A stretch of 52,579 nt of DNA from Streptococcus parasanguinis (GTDB lineage Bacteria > Bacillota > Bacilli > Lactobacillales > Streptococcaceae). A program made the position numbers and the translations under genes. A model generated the notes under the pieces. That model was not told the DNA's origin. It did not search any database and saw only the letters and a list, made by a program, of their open reading frames with translations. The stretch lies in assembly GCA_905188195.1 (NCBI GenBank), contig CAJJKY010000014.1, forward strand, positions 1-52,579. The letters are read 5' to 3'. Position 1 is the stretch's first letter, and every line of letters starts with the position of its first letter. Shown here piece after piece: positions 16,090 through 25,870 of this stretch.

Positions 16090-18543
16090 ATGACAAGACA
16101 GAAACGGAAATATGCCATTGTGGATCTGGAAGCGACCAGTGCTGGAAGCAATGCTAAAATCATTCAGGTTGGGATTGTCATCATCGAAGATGGGAGGATT
16201 ATGCAATCCTATGAGACGGATGTGAATCCCCATGAACGATTGGATGAGCATATCAAACAATTGACTGGCCTGACAGATGCTCGCTTGAAAAAAGCACCAG
16301 AGTTTGCACAAGTGGCAAAAGAAATTTTTGAATTAATAGAAGATGCCGTCTTTGTGGCCCATAATGTCAAATTTGATGCGAATTTATTGGCAGAAGCCCT
16401 CTTTTGGGAAGGATTTGAGCTAACGACTCCTCGGATTGATACGGTTGAATTGTCTCAAATTTTCTATCCGACTTTAGAACGCTACAATTTAGGAGCGCTT
16501 GCGGCTGAACTGGAAATTGAGTTGCACCATGCTCACTCCGCTCTAGCGGATGCTATGGCAACGGCCCAGCTGCTGATAAAAATGAGAGAGAAAATTGCGA
16601 GCTTACCAAGAGGATTGATCGAAAAACTTATTTCGATGGCAGATTGTTTGATTTATGAATCGCGACTCTTAATAGAAGATGCGCTTGAAGACAGTAGCCT
16701 TTTTTTACCAGCTCATTTAGTAGAAGTTCATGGTCTCTATCTGCGAAAGCCACAGCAGTTTTTAGAAAGTCGGCATTTGTCTGAACAGTTTGAACTCAAT
16801 ATGCAGCTGTTGGGAATGGAGGCTTATCCGGAGCAGAGAGAATTTGTTGCTTATATCGAGGATAGTTTGCAACAGCCACTTCCGAGTTTTATTGAAGCGC
16901 CAACGGGTATCGGGAAGACCTATGCCTATCTATTAACGCTTTTGGCGAAAACTTCCAAGCGCATTCTTATCAGTGTTCCAACTAAAATTCTTCAGGATCA
17001 AATTATGAAGAAGGAAGGAAAAACCATCCAAGAACTTTTCCAAATTCCCTTTCATAGCCTGAAAAGTCCCAAGGATTACATACAACTCGATAAATTTTAT
17101 GAGGCCTTACAGAGTGAGTCAGATAATGGGATGATCCGACGCTTTAAAATGCAACTGTTGGTTTGGCTGACCATGACGGAAACGGGAGAGTTCAGTGAAA
17201 TTGGTCAACTCTATCGTCATCTTCATTTTGTAGCTGAAATATGCCACGATGGCCAATTGTCAAAGCGTTCGCTTTTTTATCAAGAAGATTTTTGGCGTCT
17301 GGGCCAGAAAAAAGTGAAAACCAGCCGGGTAATTCTGACCAATCATGCCTATCTGTTGACCCGTCTAGAGGATGATAAGAGTCTACTTCAAGAGTCTGTT
17401 CTGGTAGTGGATGAAGCGCAAAAACTCTTCTTTGCTTTAGAACAGTTTTCACAGAGAGAAGAAACGCTGCAATCTCTTCTTCTAAGCTTGCAACACGCCA
17501 TCGAAGAGGAAAAAGATCTGCTGCAGCGGCGTTTGCTGGAGAGTATTCAATTTGAGTTAAATGCCTGCTCTAAGGAAGTTGTACAAGGAAAAACAGCGAT
17601 CTTATCAGATCAAACAGTGGCAAAAATTCGACAGGATGTATCGGAATTAAAAAACGAATCTTTAGAGAATCTAAGGGAATTGTTTGATGAGCGCTACCAA
17701 ACCTTTTGGATGGACAAGGAAGTGGTCGAAAGCTACCAGATTCTTCGTCTCCACGGAGGAGTTGAGGACTTGCTATCCTTTAAGGAGTTTGTTCCTGAAG
17801 AAGTGCCCGTGCTCTTTGTATCAGCGACGATCGCGATCAGCAAAAAGGTGCATTTACCTGCCCTTTTGGGATACCAAGAGCAGCAGATCTACCGGGTGCC
17901 AATAACAGTCAAACAACACCAGGAATTATTGGTGCCGATAGATTTTCCAGATGTCGTTTCTTTATCTTCCGTGGAGTATGCAGGAGAGATTTGTCAGCTC
18001 ATCGATGAACTCCTTCCTCTAAGAAAACCAATTTTTCTTTTGTTTACCTCAAAAGAATTGTTACTGGAGACGTCAAACGCCTTGAAGTTTCCTCATTTAG
18101 CCCAGTATCGAAATGGCGATGCAGCTAATATTAAGCGACGATTTGACAGAGGAGAAAGCTATATTTTATTGGGAACAGGAAGCTTCTGGGAGGGTGTCGA
18201 TTTTTCCCGACAAAAAGAAGTGATTCAAATCATCACGCGCCTTCCTTTTGACAACCCTAAAGATTATATGGTTCAAAAGCTGAATACCCAACTCAGAGAA
18301 CAGGGAAAAAATCCCTTTTATGACTATAGTCTTCCAGTCGCAATTTTAAGGCTCAAACAGGCTATTGGGAGAACCAGCCGTTTTCAAGATCAGGAATCGT
18401 TGGTCCTTTTATTGGATCAGCGGGTGGTGACCAAACGATATGGAAAACAAATTTTAGATGGCTTGCAACAAGTGTTGCCCCTTCACACGACAGTGAGAGA
18501 GCGGCTTGTTGAGCAAGCAGCTGATTTTTTTGAAAGGAATTGA
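16090..18543 (+). CDS. dinG: DinG-type exonuclease/helicase
   Basis: The 817-aa protein has an N-terminal DEDD 3'-5' exonuclease domain (AIVDLEAT near residue 8; HAHSALADA near 155) fused to an XPD-like superfamily 2 helicase. The helicase has Walker A APTGIGKTY near 270, a VVDEAQ box near 440, the motif LLGTGSFWEGVDF near 695 and QAIGRTSR near 755. Firmicute DinG proteins have this exonuclease fusion and lack the Fe-S cluster cysteines, as here. The role is DNA repair or processing of nucleic acid structures. The start at 16090 matches MTRQKRKYAIVDLE; an earlier ATG at 16033 lies upstream of the promoter. The downstream gene begins 4 nt after the stop. Confidence 0.9.
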   Translation: MTRQKRKYAIVDLEATSAGSNAKIIQVGIVIIEDGRIMQSYETDVNPHERLDEHIKQLTGLTDARLKKAPEFAQVAKEIFELIEDAVFVAHNVKFDANLLAEALFWEGFELTTPRIDTVELSQIFYPTLERYNLGALAAELEIELHHAHSALADAMATAQLLIKMREKIASLPRGLIEKLISMADCLIYESRLLIEDALEDSSLFLPAHLVEVHGLYLRKPQQFLESRHLSEQFELNMQLLGMEAYPEQREFVAYIEDSLQQPLPSFIEAPTGIGKTYAYLLTLLAKTSKRILISVPTKILQDQIMKKEGKTIQELFQIPFHSLKSPKDYIQLDKFYEALQSESDNGMIRRFKMQLLVWLTMTETGEFSEIGQLYRHLHFVAEICHDGQLSKRSLFYQEDFWRLGQKKVKTSRVILTNHAYLLTRLEDDKSLLQESVLVVDEAQKLFFALEQFSQREETLQSLLLSLQHAIEEEKDLLQRRLLESIQFELNACSKEVVQGKTAILSDQTVAKIRQDVSELKNESLENLRELFDERYQTFWMDKEVVESYQILRLHGGVEDLLSFKEFVPEEVPVLFVSATIAISKKVHLPALLGYQEQQIYRVPITVKQHQELLVPIDFPDVVSLSSVEYAGEICQLIDELLPLRKPIFLLFTSKELLLETSNALKFPHLAQYRNGDAANIKRRFDRGESYILLGTGSFWEGVDFSRQKEVIQIITRLPFDNPKDYMVQKLNTQLREQGKNPFYDYSLPVAILRLKQAIGRTSRFQDQESLVLLLDQRVVTKRYGKQILDGLQQVLPLHTTVRERLVEQAADFFERN

Positions 18544-18547
18544 GAGA

Positions 18548-19528
18548 ATGAAAAATAAAGGATTTGGACTTGCAATTGCATTTGTACTGGCTCTTTGCGC
18601 CATGTTATTGGGAACTTTCTTTCCCATCATTGGCTCCAGTGTCTTTGCTTTGATTTTAGGAATTGTCCTCAACGAATTAGTAGATTTACCAGAGAATTCA
18701 CGACCAGGACTGAACTGGTCTGGTAAGAAATTATTGCAGTATTCGATTATCTTCATGGGATTTAGCTTGCCGATTGCGACAGTTGCCTCTACAGGCTTGT
18801 CTTCTTTGAAGATTAGTCTGCCAACGATAACAGTTGCCTTTCTTGCAGCGATGATTTTTGGGAAAGTCTTCCATCTGAAATCTCACCTACGGACCTTAAT
18901 TGGGTTTGGAACAGCTATTTGTGGTGGATCTGCTATCGCAGCAGCAGCACCGATCATTGAAGCAGACGAAGAGGAAATTGCCCTATCTATGTCAACCATC
19001 TTCTTCTTCAACATTTTGGCTGTCTTTATCTTTCCAGTATTAGGGCATGTATGGCATATGTCTAATTTTCAATTTGGCCTCTGGTCAGGAACAGCTATTA
19101 ACGATACGTCATCAGTTGTAGCAGCAGCATTTTCCTACAGTAAAGCGGCGGGTGAAATGGCGACCATTGTTAAGTTGACACGCGCCCTGATGATTGTACC
19201 AGTTTGTTTGGGCTTGATCGGTTTAAAATGGTATCGGAGCAAGCAACAAGGAAGAAACAAAGGAATGTTAAAGAAAATTATTCCTTGGTTCATCATCTGG
19301 TTTATTGTGGCTTCTATTCTTTCATCTATCGGCTTGGTACCTAAAGTGGTTCTTCCTTACCTAAAGGACCTTTCTCACCTCTTTATGGCCATGGCCTTGG
19401 TCGGAATTGGAAGCAAGGTTTCTTGGAAACAGTTCCGTGCAGCAGGAGCAGCCCCCCTTCTAGTAGGGTTGATTGCTTGGTTTTGTGTAGCAGGATCTAG
19501 CTTGATTCTACAAATGTTGTTCTATTAA
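18548..19528 (+). CDS. YeiH-type (UPF0324, putative sulfate exporter family) membrane protein
   Basis: This integral membrane protein of 326 aa has about ten hydrophobic helices and conserved UPF0324 segments: the GIVLNEL loop near residue 38, FGTAICGGSAIAAAAP near 118, and GTAINDTSSVVAAAFSYS near 180. The family is named YeiH or PSE; a sulfate or sulfonate export role is proposed but weakly supported. ATG 18548 is chosen because AAAGGAA precedes it, and the longer frame overlaps dinG. It follows dinG by 4 nt and is likely co-transcribed with it. Confidence 0.88.
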   Translation: MKNKGFGLAIAFVLALCAMLLGTFFPIIGSSVFALILGIVLNELVDLPENSRPGLNWSGKKLLQYSIIFMGFSLPIATVASTGLSSLKISLPTITVAFLAAMIFGKVFHLKSHLRTLIGFGTAICGGSAIAAAAPIIEADEEEIALSMSTIFFFNILAVFIFPVLGHVWHMSNFQFGLWSGTAINDTSSVVAAAFSYSKAAGEMATIVKLTRALMIVPVCLGLIGLKWYRSKQQGRNKGMLKKIIPWFIIWFIVASILSSIGLVPKVVLPYLKDLSHLFMAMALVGIGSKVSWKQFRAAGAAPLLVGLIAWFCVAGSSLILQMLFY

Positions 19529-19561
19529 TTGATTTGATGATTCTCACAGAAAGGAACGTGA

Positions 19562-20791
19562 ATGAAGAAACATCATTTTTGGACGATTCACCTGGATTAT
19601 TCGATCATTGGGATTGTCTTCGCCCTTCTCATGATTGGGATTTTATCTGTTTATGTAGCAGTTTCTCATGACTATCCCCAAATGGTGTGGCCTTTTTTAG
19701 GGCAGCAATTGGCCTGGATTGGTGTGGGATGTGTCATTTGCCTGATTGTGACGATTTTTAGCACGAAATTTCTTTGGAAAATCACTCCCTTTCTTTACCT
19801 GCTTGGCCTAGCCTTGATGGTTCTTCCTCTTGTGTTTTATAATCCCAACTTGGTAGCTTCAACAGGAGCTAAAAACTGGGTGGCTTATGGGAACATCACC
19901 TTATTTCAGCCCTCAGAATTTATGAAGATCCCCTTCATCCTGATGCTGTCACGCTCTATTGTCCGATTTTTGCAAAGAAATAAGGGGCGTGAGCGATTAT
20001 TACGACAAGATTGGTTTTTGATTCTAGAGTTGACCATCTATACGATTCCTGTATTTGCCTTATTGGCTCTCCAGCAGGACTTGGGAACGGCCTTAGTATT
20101 CTTGGCCATTTTTGCGGGCTTAGTGCTCGTTTCAGGAGTTTCCTGGAAAATTATCTTGCCGGTCATCTTGCTTCTAGCAGGTGGGCTAGCAGGCTTTCTC
20201 TTCCTCTTTCTTTCAGAAGGGGGACGGGCTTTTCTGCACCAACAATTAGGGATGCCAACCTATCAGATGAACCGTATTTTAGCCTGGTTAAATCCTTTTG
20301 ACTATGCACAAACCACCACCTACCAGCAGGCGCAAGGACAGCTAGCCATTGCAAGTGGTGGCCTCTTTGGGCAAGGTTTTAATGTCTCCAATTTATTGGT
20401 TCCCGTACGGGAAAGTGATATGATTTTTACAGTAGTAGCAGAAGACTTTGGCTTTGTTGGAGCTCTGGTGCTGTTGATTTTATATGTGACCCTGATTTAC
20501 CGCATTTTAAAAATTACCCTCCAGTCCAATAACCAATTTTATACCTATATTTCCATTGGATTTATTATGATGCTGGTCTTTCATATTTTTGAAAATGTTG
20601 GAGCGGTAACAGGGCTTCTCCCTTTGACGGGAATTCCCCTCCCCTTTATCTCTCAAGGTGGATCGTCTATTATTAGTAATCTGATTGGTATTGGTCTGGT
20701 CCTTTCAATATATAATCATAGTAGCAAAAAGAAAGAGCCAGAAGAAGGGCCTCCAATCCGTAAAAAAGTAGTCCTTAAAAAGGCGCAATAG
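19562..20791 (+). CDS. rodA: SEDS-family peptidoglycan polymerase RodA
   Basis: RodA is the lipid II glycosyltransferase of the elongation (peripheral wall) machine, working with PBP2b in streptococci. The 409-aa protein has about ten helices. It keeps SEDS landmarks: STGAKNW near residue 100, FQPSEFMK near residue 118, QQDLGTALVF near 175, PVRESDMIFTVVAEDFGF near 285, and the closing PLTGIPLPFISQGGSS near 355. The basic C-terminal tail KKVVLKKAQ resembles pneumococcal RodA. Gene order with DJ-1, HAD, gyrB and ezrA also matches pneumococcus. AAAGGAACG precedes the ATG. Confidence 0.94.
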   Translation: MKKHHFWTIHLDYSIIGIVFALLMIGILSVYVAVSHDYPQMVWPFLGQQLAWIGVGCVICLIVTIFSTKFLWKITPFLYLLGLALMVLPLVFYNPNLVASTGAKNWVAYGNITLFQPSEFMKIPFILMLSRSIVRFLQRNKGRERLLRQDWFLILELTIYTIPVFALLALQQDLGTALVFLAIFAGLVLVSGVSWKIILPVILLLAGGLAGFLFLFLSEGGRAFLHQQLGMPTYQMNRILAWLNPFDYAQTTTYQQAQGQLAIASGGLFGQGFNVSNLLVPVRESDMIFTVVAEDFGFVGALVLLILYVTLIYRILKITLQSNNQFYTYISIGFIMMLVFHIFENVGAVTGLLPLTGIPLPFISQGGSSIISNLIGIGLVLSIYNHSSKKKEPEEGPPIRKKVVLKKAQ

Positions 20792-20810
20792 ATAGAAAGA
20801 AGGAATGAAA

Positions 20811-21362
20811 ATGAAAAAAGTAGCAACGATTTTAGCAAACGGTTTTGAAGAAATTGAAGCCTTGACCATTGTCGATGTTTTGAGACGTGCTGGGATCGAC
20901 TGTGACCTCGTTGGGATGGAAGAAACGGTCACAGGTTCTCACCAGATCACAGTGGAAGTCGACCGCCTCTGGAATGGGGACCTGTCAGATTATGATGGAA
21001 TCTTCTTACCAGGTGGGATGCCAGGAGCTGCGAATTTGCGGGATAATCCGGAATTGATTGCAGCTCTTCAAGAAGAAAGTAGAAAAGGAAAAATCATTTC
21101 TGCGATTTGTGCAGCACCAATTGTCTTGGCACGTGCCGGCCTCTTAAAAGATAAACACTATACCTGTTACGATGGTTTTGAAGAAGAGATTCAAGATGGG
21201 CACTATCAGAAAGAAACAGTGGTGAAAGACGGGAATCTCTTGACCAGTCGTGGTCCTTCAACTGCGCTTGCCTTGGCTTATGCCTTGGTAGAGCAATTTG
21301 GAGGAGATGCCCAAAGCCTTCGTCAAGGAATGCTCTATCAAGATGTCTTTGGAGATGCTTAA
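20811..21362 (+). CDS. DJ-1/PfpI family protein (ThiJ-like)
   Basis: This is a 183-aa cytosolic protein with the DJ-1 fold. The nucleophile elbow reads SAICAAP with Cys100, and the partner acid lies in GFEEIEA near residue 15. Proteins of this family act as deglycases, chaperones or glyoxalase III-like enzymes, and the streptococcal role is not settled. Two in-frame ATGs lie 6 nt apart. AAGGA ends directly at the first, so the second (20811), with a normal spacing, is the better start. It follows rodA closely and probably shares its mRNA. A terminator follows about 100 nt after the stop. Confidence 0.88.
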   Translation: MKKVATILANGFEEIEALTIVDVLRRAGIDCDLVGMEETVTGSHQITVEVDRLWNGDLSDYDGIFLPGGMPGAANLRDNPELIAALQEESRKGKIISAICAAPIVLARAGLLKDKHYTCYDGFEEEIQDGHYQKETVVKDGNLLTSRGPSTALALAYALVEQFGGDAQSLRQGMLYQDVFGDA

Positions 21363-21460
21363 AAGAGCTCTTTTGGACACCATATTTTCTGGTGAAAGTT
21401 TACATTCTATGACGGGAAATGACTTCTCTATGATTTAAAATGAAATGACCGTAAAAAATG

Positions 21461-21503
21461 GCTAAAATCCCCCCTAAATGAGGGTTTTAGCTTATTTTTT
21501 TTG
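21461..21503 (+). terminator. Terminator of the rodA/DJ-1 unit
   Basis: GCTAAAATCCC/GGGTTTTAGC is followed by TTATTTTTTTT. The leaderless promoter of the next gene begins within 10 nt. Confidence 0.88.
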
Positions 21504-21511
21504 TCCATTTG

Positions 21512-21520
21512 TGGTATAAT
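21512..21520 (+). promoter_or_regulatory. Extended -10 promoter giving a predicted leaderless HAD-gyrB mRNA
   Basis: TGG-TATAAT is followed by ATTGACT and the ATG at 21528. The expected start is at or next to the A of the ATG. There is no Shine-Dalgarno. Confidence 0.65.
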
Positions 21521-21527
21521 ATTGACT

Positions 21528-22091
21528 ATGAATTATCATGATTTTATATGGGATCTTGGTGGGACGCTATTGGATAATTACGAAACGTCCACAAATGCCT
21601 TTGTAGCGACATTGAAGGACTTTCACATCCAAGCCGATCATGATTCTGTTTATGCAGCATTAAAAATCTCAACACAGGATGCAATTCAAACCTTTGCCCC
21701 TCATATTTCCAATTTTCGTACGGAATACAAGAAAAAAGAAGCCTTGGGCTTGCAAGAGCCGGTCTTATTTGAGGGAGCAAAAGAGTTACTAGAAGAGATC
21801 CAAGCACATGGAGGACGCCATTTTTTGGTATCTCATCGGGATCGCCAAGTTTTGACCCTTATTGAACAGACAGGCATTGCACCCTACTTTACGGAGATTG
21901 TAACAGCAGACGAGGGCTTTCCTCGAAAACCAGACCCAGCCTCTATGCTTTTTTTGAAGGAAAAATATGGCATTCAAGACGGTCTGGTCATCGGAGATCG
22001 TCCGATCGATATTGAAGCTGGGAAGGCTGCAGGGCTTTCAACCTATTTATTTGATACCATGCCCCACTTACACCAGTTTATATTTGAATAG
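21528..22091 (+). CDS. HAD-superfamily hydrolase (atypical DLGGT motif)
   Basis: The 187-aa HAD protein has a small helical cap. Motif I reads WDLGGTLLD, so the nucleophile Asp is present but the usual second Asp (position +2) is Gly. Motif II is LVSHRD, motif III includes the Lys of PRKPDP, and motif IV is VIGDRPIDIEAG. Pneumococcus, as I recall, has the same DLGGT version before gyrB. Loss of the +2 acid suggests a reaction that does not need that general acid/base, or weak phosphatase activity. It starts 12 nt before gyrB in an operon, and its mRNA is predicted to be leaderless. Confidence 0.88.
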   Translation: MNYHDFIWDLGGTLLDNYETSTNAFVATLKDFHIQADHDSVYAALKISTQDAIQTFAPHISNFRTEYKKKEALGLQEPVLFEGAKELLEEIQAHGGRHFLVSHRDRQVLTLIEQTGIAPYFTEIVTADEGFPRKPDPASMLFLKEKYGIQDGLVIGDRPIDIEAGKAAGLSTYLFDTMPHLHQFIFE

Positions 22092-22103
22092 AAAAGGGAA
22101 ATT

Positions 22104-24053
22104 ATGACAGAGGATAAACAGCAAGAAATTCAAGCGCAAGAATATGATGCCAGTCAGATTCAGGTCTTGGAAGGACTAGAAGCCGTTCGGATGCGTCCGG
22201 GGATGTATATTGGTTCTACCTCAAAAGAAGGTCTTCATCATCTGGTCTGGGAAATCGTAGATAACTCGATTGACGAAGCCTTAGCTGGTTTTGCTAGCCA
22301 TATTGAAGTTTTCATTGAAGCAGATAATTCGATCACGGTTGTCGATGATGGTCGTGGGATCCCAGTGGATATCCAAGAAAAGACAGGTCGACCTGCCGTC
22401 GAAACTGTCTTTACCGTACTTCACGCAGGAGGGAAATTCGGCGGAGGCGGCTACAAGGTATCTGGTGGTCTTCACGGGGTAGGATCATCCGTTGTGAATG
22501 CCCTCTCCACATCCCTCGATGTTCGCGTCTATAAAAATGGCAGTATCCATTACCAAGAGTATCGACGTGGACACGTTGTGGATGATTTGAAAGTCATCGG
22601 GGAGACAGATCGGACAGGGACAACCGTCCACTTTATTCCAGACCCAGAAATCTTCACGGAAACCACCGAGTATGATTTTGAAAAATTAAATAAACGGATT
22701 CAAGAATTAGCCTTTTTGAATCGTGGCTTGCGTATTTCTTTGACGGATAAGCGAGAAGGCCTGGAGCAAGAAAAGCATTACCACTACGAAGGTGGGATCT
22801 CTAGTTACGTCGAATACATCAATGAAAACAAAGATGTCATCTTTGAAAAACCAATCTACACAGATGGTGAAATGGATGATATTACAGTTGAAGTAGCTAT
22901 GCAATATACCACAGGCTACCATGAGACGGTCATGAGTTTTGCGAATAACATTCATACCCATGAAGGTGGGACGCATGAACAGGGCTTCCGTACAGCTCTC
23001 ACTCGTGTGATCAATGATTATGCTAAGAAAAATAAACTCTTAAAAGCAAACGAAGACAATCTAACTGGGGAAGATGTTCGAGAAGGGTTAACAGCAGTGA
23101 TCTCGGTTAAACATCCAAATCCACAGTTTGAAGGACAAACCAAGACCAAGCTTGGAAATTCAGAAGTTGTTAAGATTACCAATCGACTCTTTAGTGATGC
23201 CTTTTCGGATTTCCTTTTGGAAAATCCGCAAATTGCTAAGAAAATCGTCGAAAAAGGAATTTTAGCAGCGAAAGCTCGAGTAGCCGCTAAGCGAGCGCGT
23301 GAGGTGACCCGTAAGAAATCAGGGCTTGAGATTTCCAACCTACCTGGTAAATTGGCAGATTGTTCTTCAAATAATCCACAAGAAACAGAACTCTTTATCG
23401 TCGAAGGGGATTCAGCCGGAGGATCTGCAAAATCTGGTCGAAATCGGGAATTCCAAGCGATTCTCCCAATCCGTGGTAAGATCTTGAACGTTGAAAAAGC
23501 AAGTATGGACAAAATTCTAGCCAATGAAGAGATCCGTAGTTTATTTACTGCTATGGGAACTGGATTTGGTGCCGAATTTGATGTTACAAAAGCGCGTTAT
23601 CAAAAATTAGTGATCATGACCGATGCCGATGTCGATGGCGCTCATATCCGAACCCTTCTATTAACTTTGATCTATCGCTATATGAAACCAGTCTTGGAAG
23701 CGGGATATGTTTATATTGCGCAACCACCAATCTATGGGGTCAAAGTCGGTAGTGAAATCAAAGAATATATCCAACCTGGTGCCAACCAAGAAGCCGAATT
23801 AGCTGCAGCTTTGGAACGTTATTCAGAAGGTCGCTCAAAACCAACCATCCAACGCTATAAAGGTCTTGGAGAAATGGATGATCACCAATTATGGGAAACA
23901 ACCATGAATCCAGAACACCGCTTGATGGCACGAGTATCAGTAGACGATGCTGCGGAAGCAGATAAGATCTTTGATATGTTGATGGGTGACCGCGTGGAAC
24001 CACGTCGTGAATTTATCGAAGAAAACGCTGAATATAGTACACTCGATGTATAA
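22104..24053 (+). CDS. gyrB: DNA gyrase subunit B
   Basis: GyrB is the ATPase subunit that with GyrA introduces negative supercoils. The GHKL ATPase domain shows VDNSIDEALAG, VDDGRGIP and GGLHGVGSSVVNALS in the first 130 residues. The TOPRIM domain shows VEGDSAGGSAKSGR near residue 430 and IMTDADVDGAHI near residue 507. Length is 649 aa, normal for streptococci. AAAAGGGA precedes the ATG. With a 12-nt gap from the HAD gene and no promoter seen between them, its expression probably depends on the leaderless promoter upstream. I did not assess quinolone or coumarin resistance changes. Confidence 0.97.
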   Translation: MTEDKQQEIQAQEYDASQIQVLEGLEAVRMRPGMYIGSTSKEGLHHLVWEIVDNSIDEALAGFASHIEVFIEADNSITVVDDGRGIPVDIQEKTGRPAVETVFTVLHAGGKFGGGGYKVSGGLHGVGSSVVNALSTSLDVRVYKNGSIHYQEYRRGHVVDDLKVIGETDRTGTTVHFIPDPEIFTETTEYDFEKLNKRIQELAFLNRGLRISLTDKREGLEQEKHYHYEGGISSYVEYINENKDVIFEKPIYTDGEMDDITVEVAMQYTTGYHETVMSFANNIHTHEGGTHEQGFRTALTRVINDYAKKNKLLKANEDNLTGEDVREGLTAVISVKHPNPQFEGQTKTKLGNSEVVKITNRLFSDAFSDFLLENPQIAKKIVEKGILAAKARVAAKRAREVTRKKSGLEISNLPGKLADCSSNNPQETELFIVEGDSAGGSAKSGRNREFQAILPIRGKILNVEKASMDKILANEEIRSLFTAMGTGFGAEFDVTKARYQKLVIMTDADVDGAHIRTLLLTLIYRYMKPVLEAGYVYIAQPPIYGVKVGSEIKEYIQPGANQEAELAAALERYSEGRSKPTIQRYKGLGEMDDHQLWETTMNPEHRLMARVSVDDAAEADKIFDMLMGDRVEPRREFIEENAEYSTLDV

Positions 24054-24088
24054 AATTCACCGAACGCTTCCCATTAATGGATATTTTA

Positions 24089-24097
24089 TGGTATAAT
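24089..24097 (+). promoter_or_regulatory. Extended -10 promoter of ezrA
   Basis: TGG-TATAAT lies about 43 nt before the ezrA ATG, and GAAGGAG precedes the ATG. The -35 is weak. Confidence 0.65.
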
Positions 24098-24139
24098 TAC
24101 TAGGATTACGTTCAAGTAATACGATGAAGGAGTTTTTAT

Positions 24140-25864
24140 ATGTCTAGTGGACTAATTGTTCTCATCTTTATTGTCGCCCTTATCTTGATTGTAGGATATG
24201 TGGTTGCAGTCATTTTGAGAAAACGAAATGAAGCCTTACTGGCAGCACTGGAAGAACGAAAAGAAAAGTTATACAACCTTCCGGTCAACGATGAAGTAGA
24301 GGCCGTAAAAAACATGCATTTGATTGGTCAAAGTCAAATTGCATTTCGTGAATGGAATCAAAAATGGGTAGATTTATCCTTAAATTCATTTGCTGATATT
24401 GAAAACAATCTGTTTGAAGCGGAAGGCTATAACAATTCTTTCCGTTTCATGAAGGCCAAACAAGCCATTGACAATATCGAAAGTCAGATCCAATTGATCG
24501 ACGAAGATATCAAGGCGATTCGCAAAGCCCTTTCTGATCTGGAAGAGCAGGAACAAAAGAATAGCGGTCGTGTGGTTCATGCCTTGGATATGTTTGAAGA
24601 ACTTCAAAAAGAAGTCACTTCAGACCCAGATCGTTATGGCAGTGCGCTTCCTGAAATTGAAAAACAAATTGGAAATATTCAATCTGAGTTCTCACAATTT
24701 GTAACCTTGAATTCTTCAGGTGACCCTGTTGAAGCGGCTGAAATCCTTGATACAGCTGAAAATCATATTGTAGCCTTAAAACAAATTGTTGAGCGAGTGC
24801 CAGAAATTGTCACTGCCCTTCAAGCAAAACTTCCAGACCAATTAGAGGATTTGGAAAGTGGCTACCGCAAGCTTTTGGAATCTGGCTACCACTTCACTGA
24901 AACAGATATCGAATCTCGTTTCCAACAGTTGCATGCATCCTTGAAGAACAATATGGCAAATGTATCCGCCCTTGAATTGGACAATGCCATTTACGAAAAT
25001 GAACAAATTCAAGAAGAAATCGATGCATTGTATCACATCTTTACCCGTGAAATTGAATCACAGAAAGTTGTGAAGAAGTTAGTGAAACAACTGCCTGGCT
25101 ATTTGAAACATGCTAAAGATAACAATAGCAAGCTTGCGGCAGAAGTGGAACGTCTCGGTAAAACATTCGTCTTGAATGAAAGCTTCAGCCAACAGTTAAA
25201 AGAGTTGGAAGCTGAGCTATCTTCACAAGAAAATGTGGTAGAAGATGCCTTGAAAGATTCATCTGAAACACAAAAGGCCTATTCTATCGTAGAAGAAGAG
25301 TTAGAAGCTATTGAAGCTCGCTTGAAAGAAATCGAAGATGAGCAAATTGGCTTAAGTGATTCCCTTTCAAAAATTGAAAAAGACGATGCCAATGCTCGCC
25401 AAAAAGTCAACATCTATGCCAACCGTTTGCATGCCATTAAACGCTATATGGACAAACGGAACTTGCCAGGAATTCCTCAAGAATTCTTAGAAATTTTCTT
25501 CACTGCAAGTAACAATACAGAAGCTTTGATGGATGAGTTGGAAGGGGATAAAATCAACATCGAATCAACCAATCGTTTGTTGGAAATCTTGACCAATGAT
25601 ATGAATGAATTGGAAGAAGCGGCGTATCGAATTGTTCAAAATGCGACATTGACAGAACAATTGTTGCAATACTCGAACCGTTACCGTTCATTTGATGATC
25701 ATGTACAGGCAGCCTTTGATGAGTCCCTTTATATTTTCGAAAGAGAATATGACTATGCGGCTTCCTTCAAAGTCATCTCAGATGCTTTGGAAATGGTAGA
25801 AGCAGGCGTAACCGATCGCTTTGTTACTTCATATGAAAAAACCCGCGAGCAAATTCGCTTCTAA
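24140..25864 (+). CDS. ezrA: Septation ring formation regulator EzrA
   Basis: EzrA is a membrane-anchored spectrin-like protein that binds FtsZ and recruits division and wall-synthesis proteins. A single N-terminal helix spans about residues 3-25 and is followed by a short basic segment. The rest (30-574) is almost all coiled coil, rich in Glu, Lys and Leu. The length of 574 aa is standard. It follows gyrB, as in pneumococcus, but has its own promoter. A clear terminator follows. Confidence 0.95.
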   Translation: MSSGLIVLIFIVALILIVGYVVAVILRKRNEALLAALEERKEKLYNLPVNDEVEAVKNMHLIGQSQIAFREWNQKWVDLSLNSFADIENNLFEAEGYNNSFRFMKAKQAIDNIESQIQLIDEDIKAIRKALSDLEEQEQKNSGRVVHALDMFEELQKEVTSDPDRYGSALPEIEKQIGNIQSEFSQFVTLNSSGDPVEAAEILDTAENHIVALKQIVERVPEIVTALQAKLPDQLEDLESGYRKLLESGYHFTETDIESRFQQLHASLKNNMANVSALELDNAIYENEQIQEEIDALYHIFTREIESQKVVKKLVKQLPGYLKHAKDNNSKLAAEVERLGKTFVLNESFSQQLKELEAELSSQENVVEDALKDSSETQKAYSIVEEELEAIEARLKEIEDEQIGLSDSLSKIEKDDANARQKVNIYANRLHAIKRYMDKRNLPGIPQEFLEIFFTASNNTEALMDELEGDKINIESTNRLLEILTNDMNELEEAAYRIVQNATLTEQLLQYSNRYRSFDDHVQAAFDESLYIFEREYDYAASFKVISDALEMVEAGVTDRFVTSYEKTREQIRF

Positions 25865-25870
25865 TAACAG

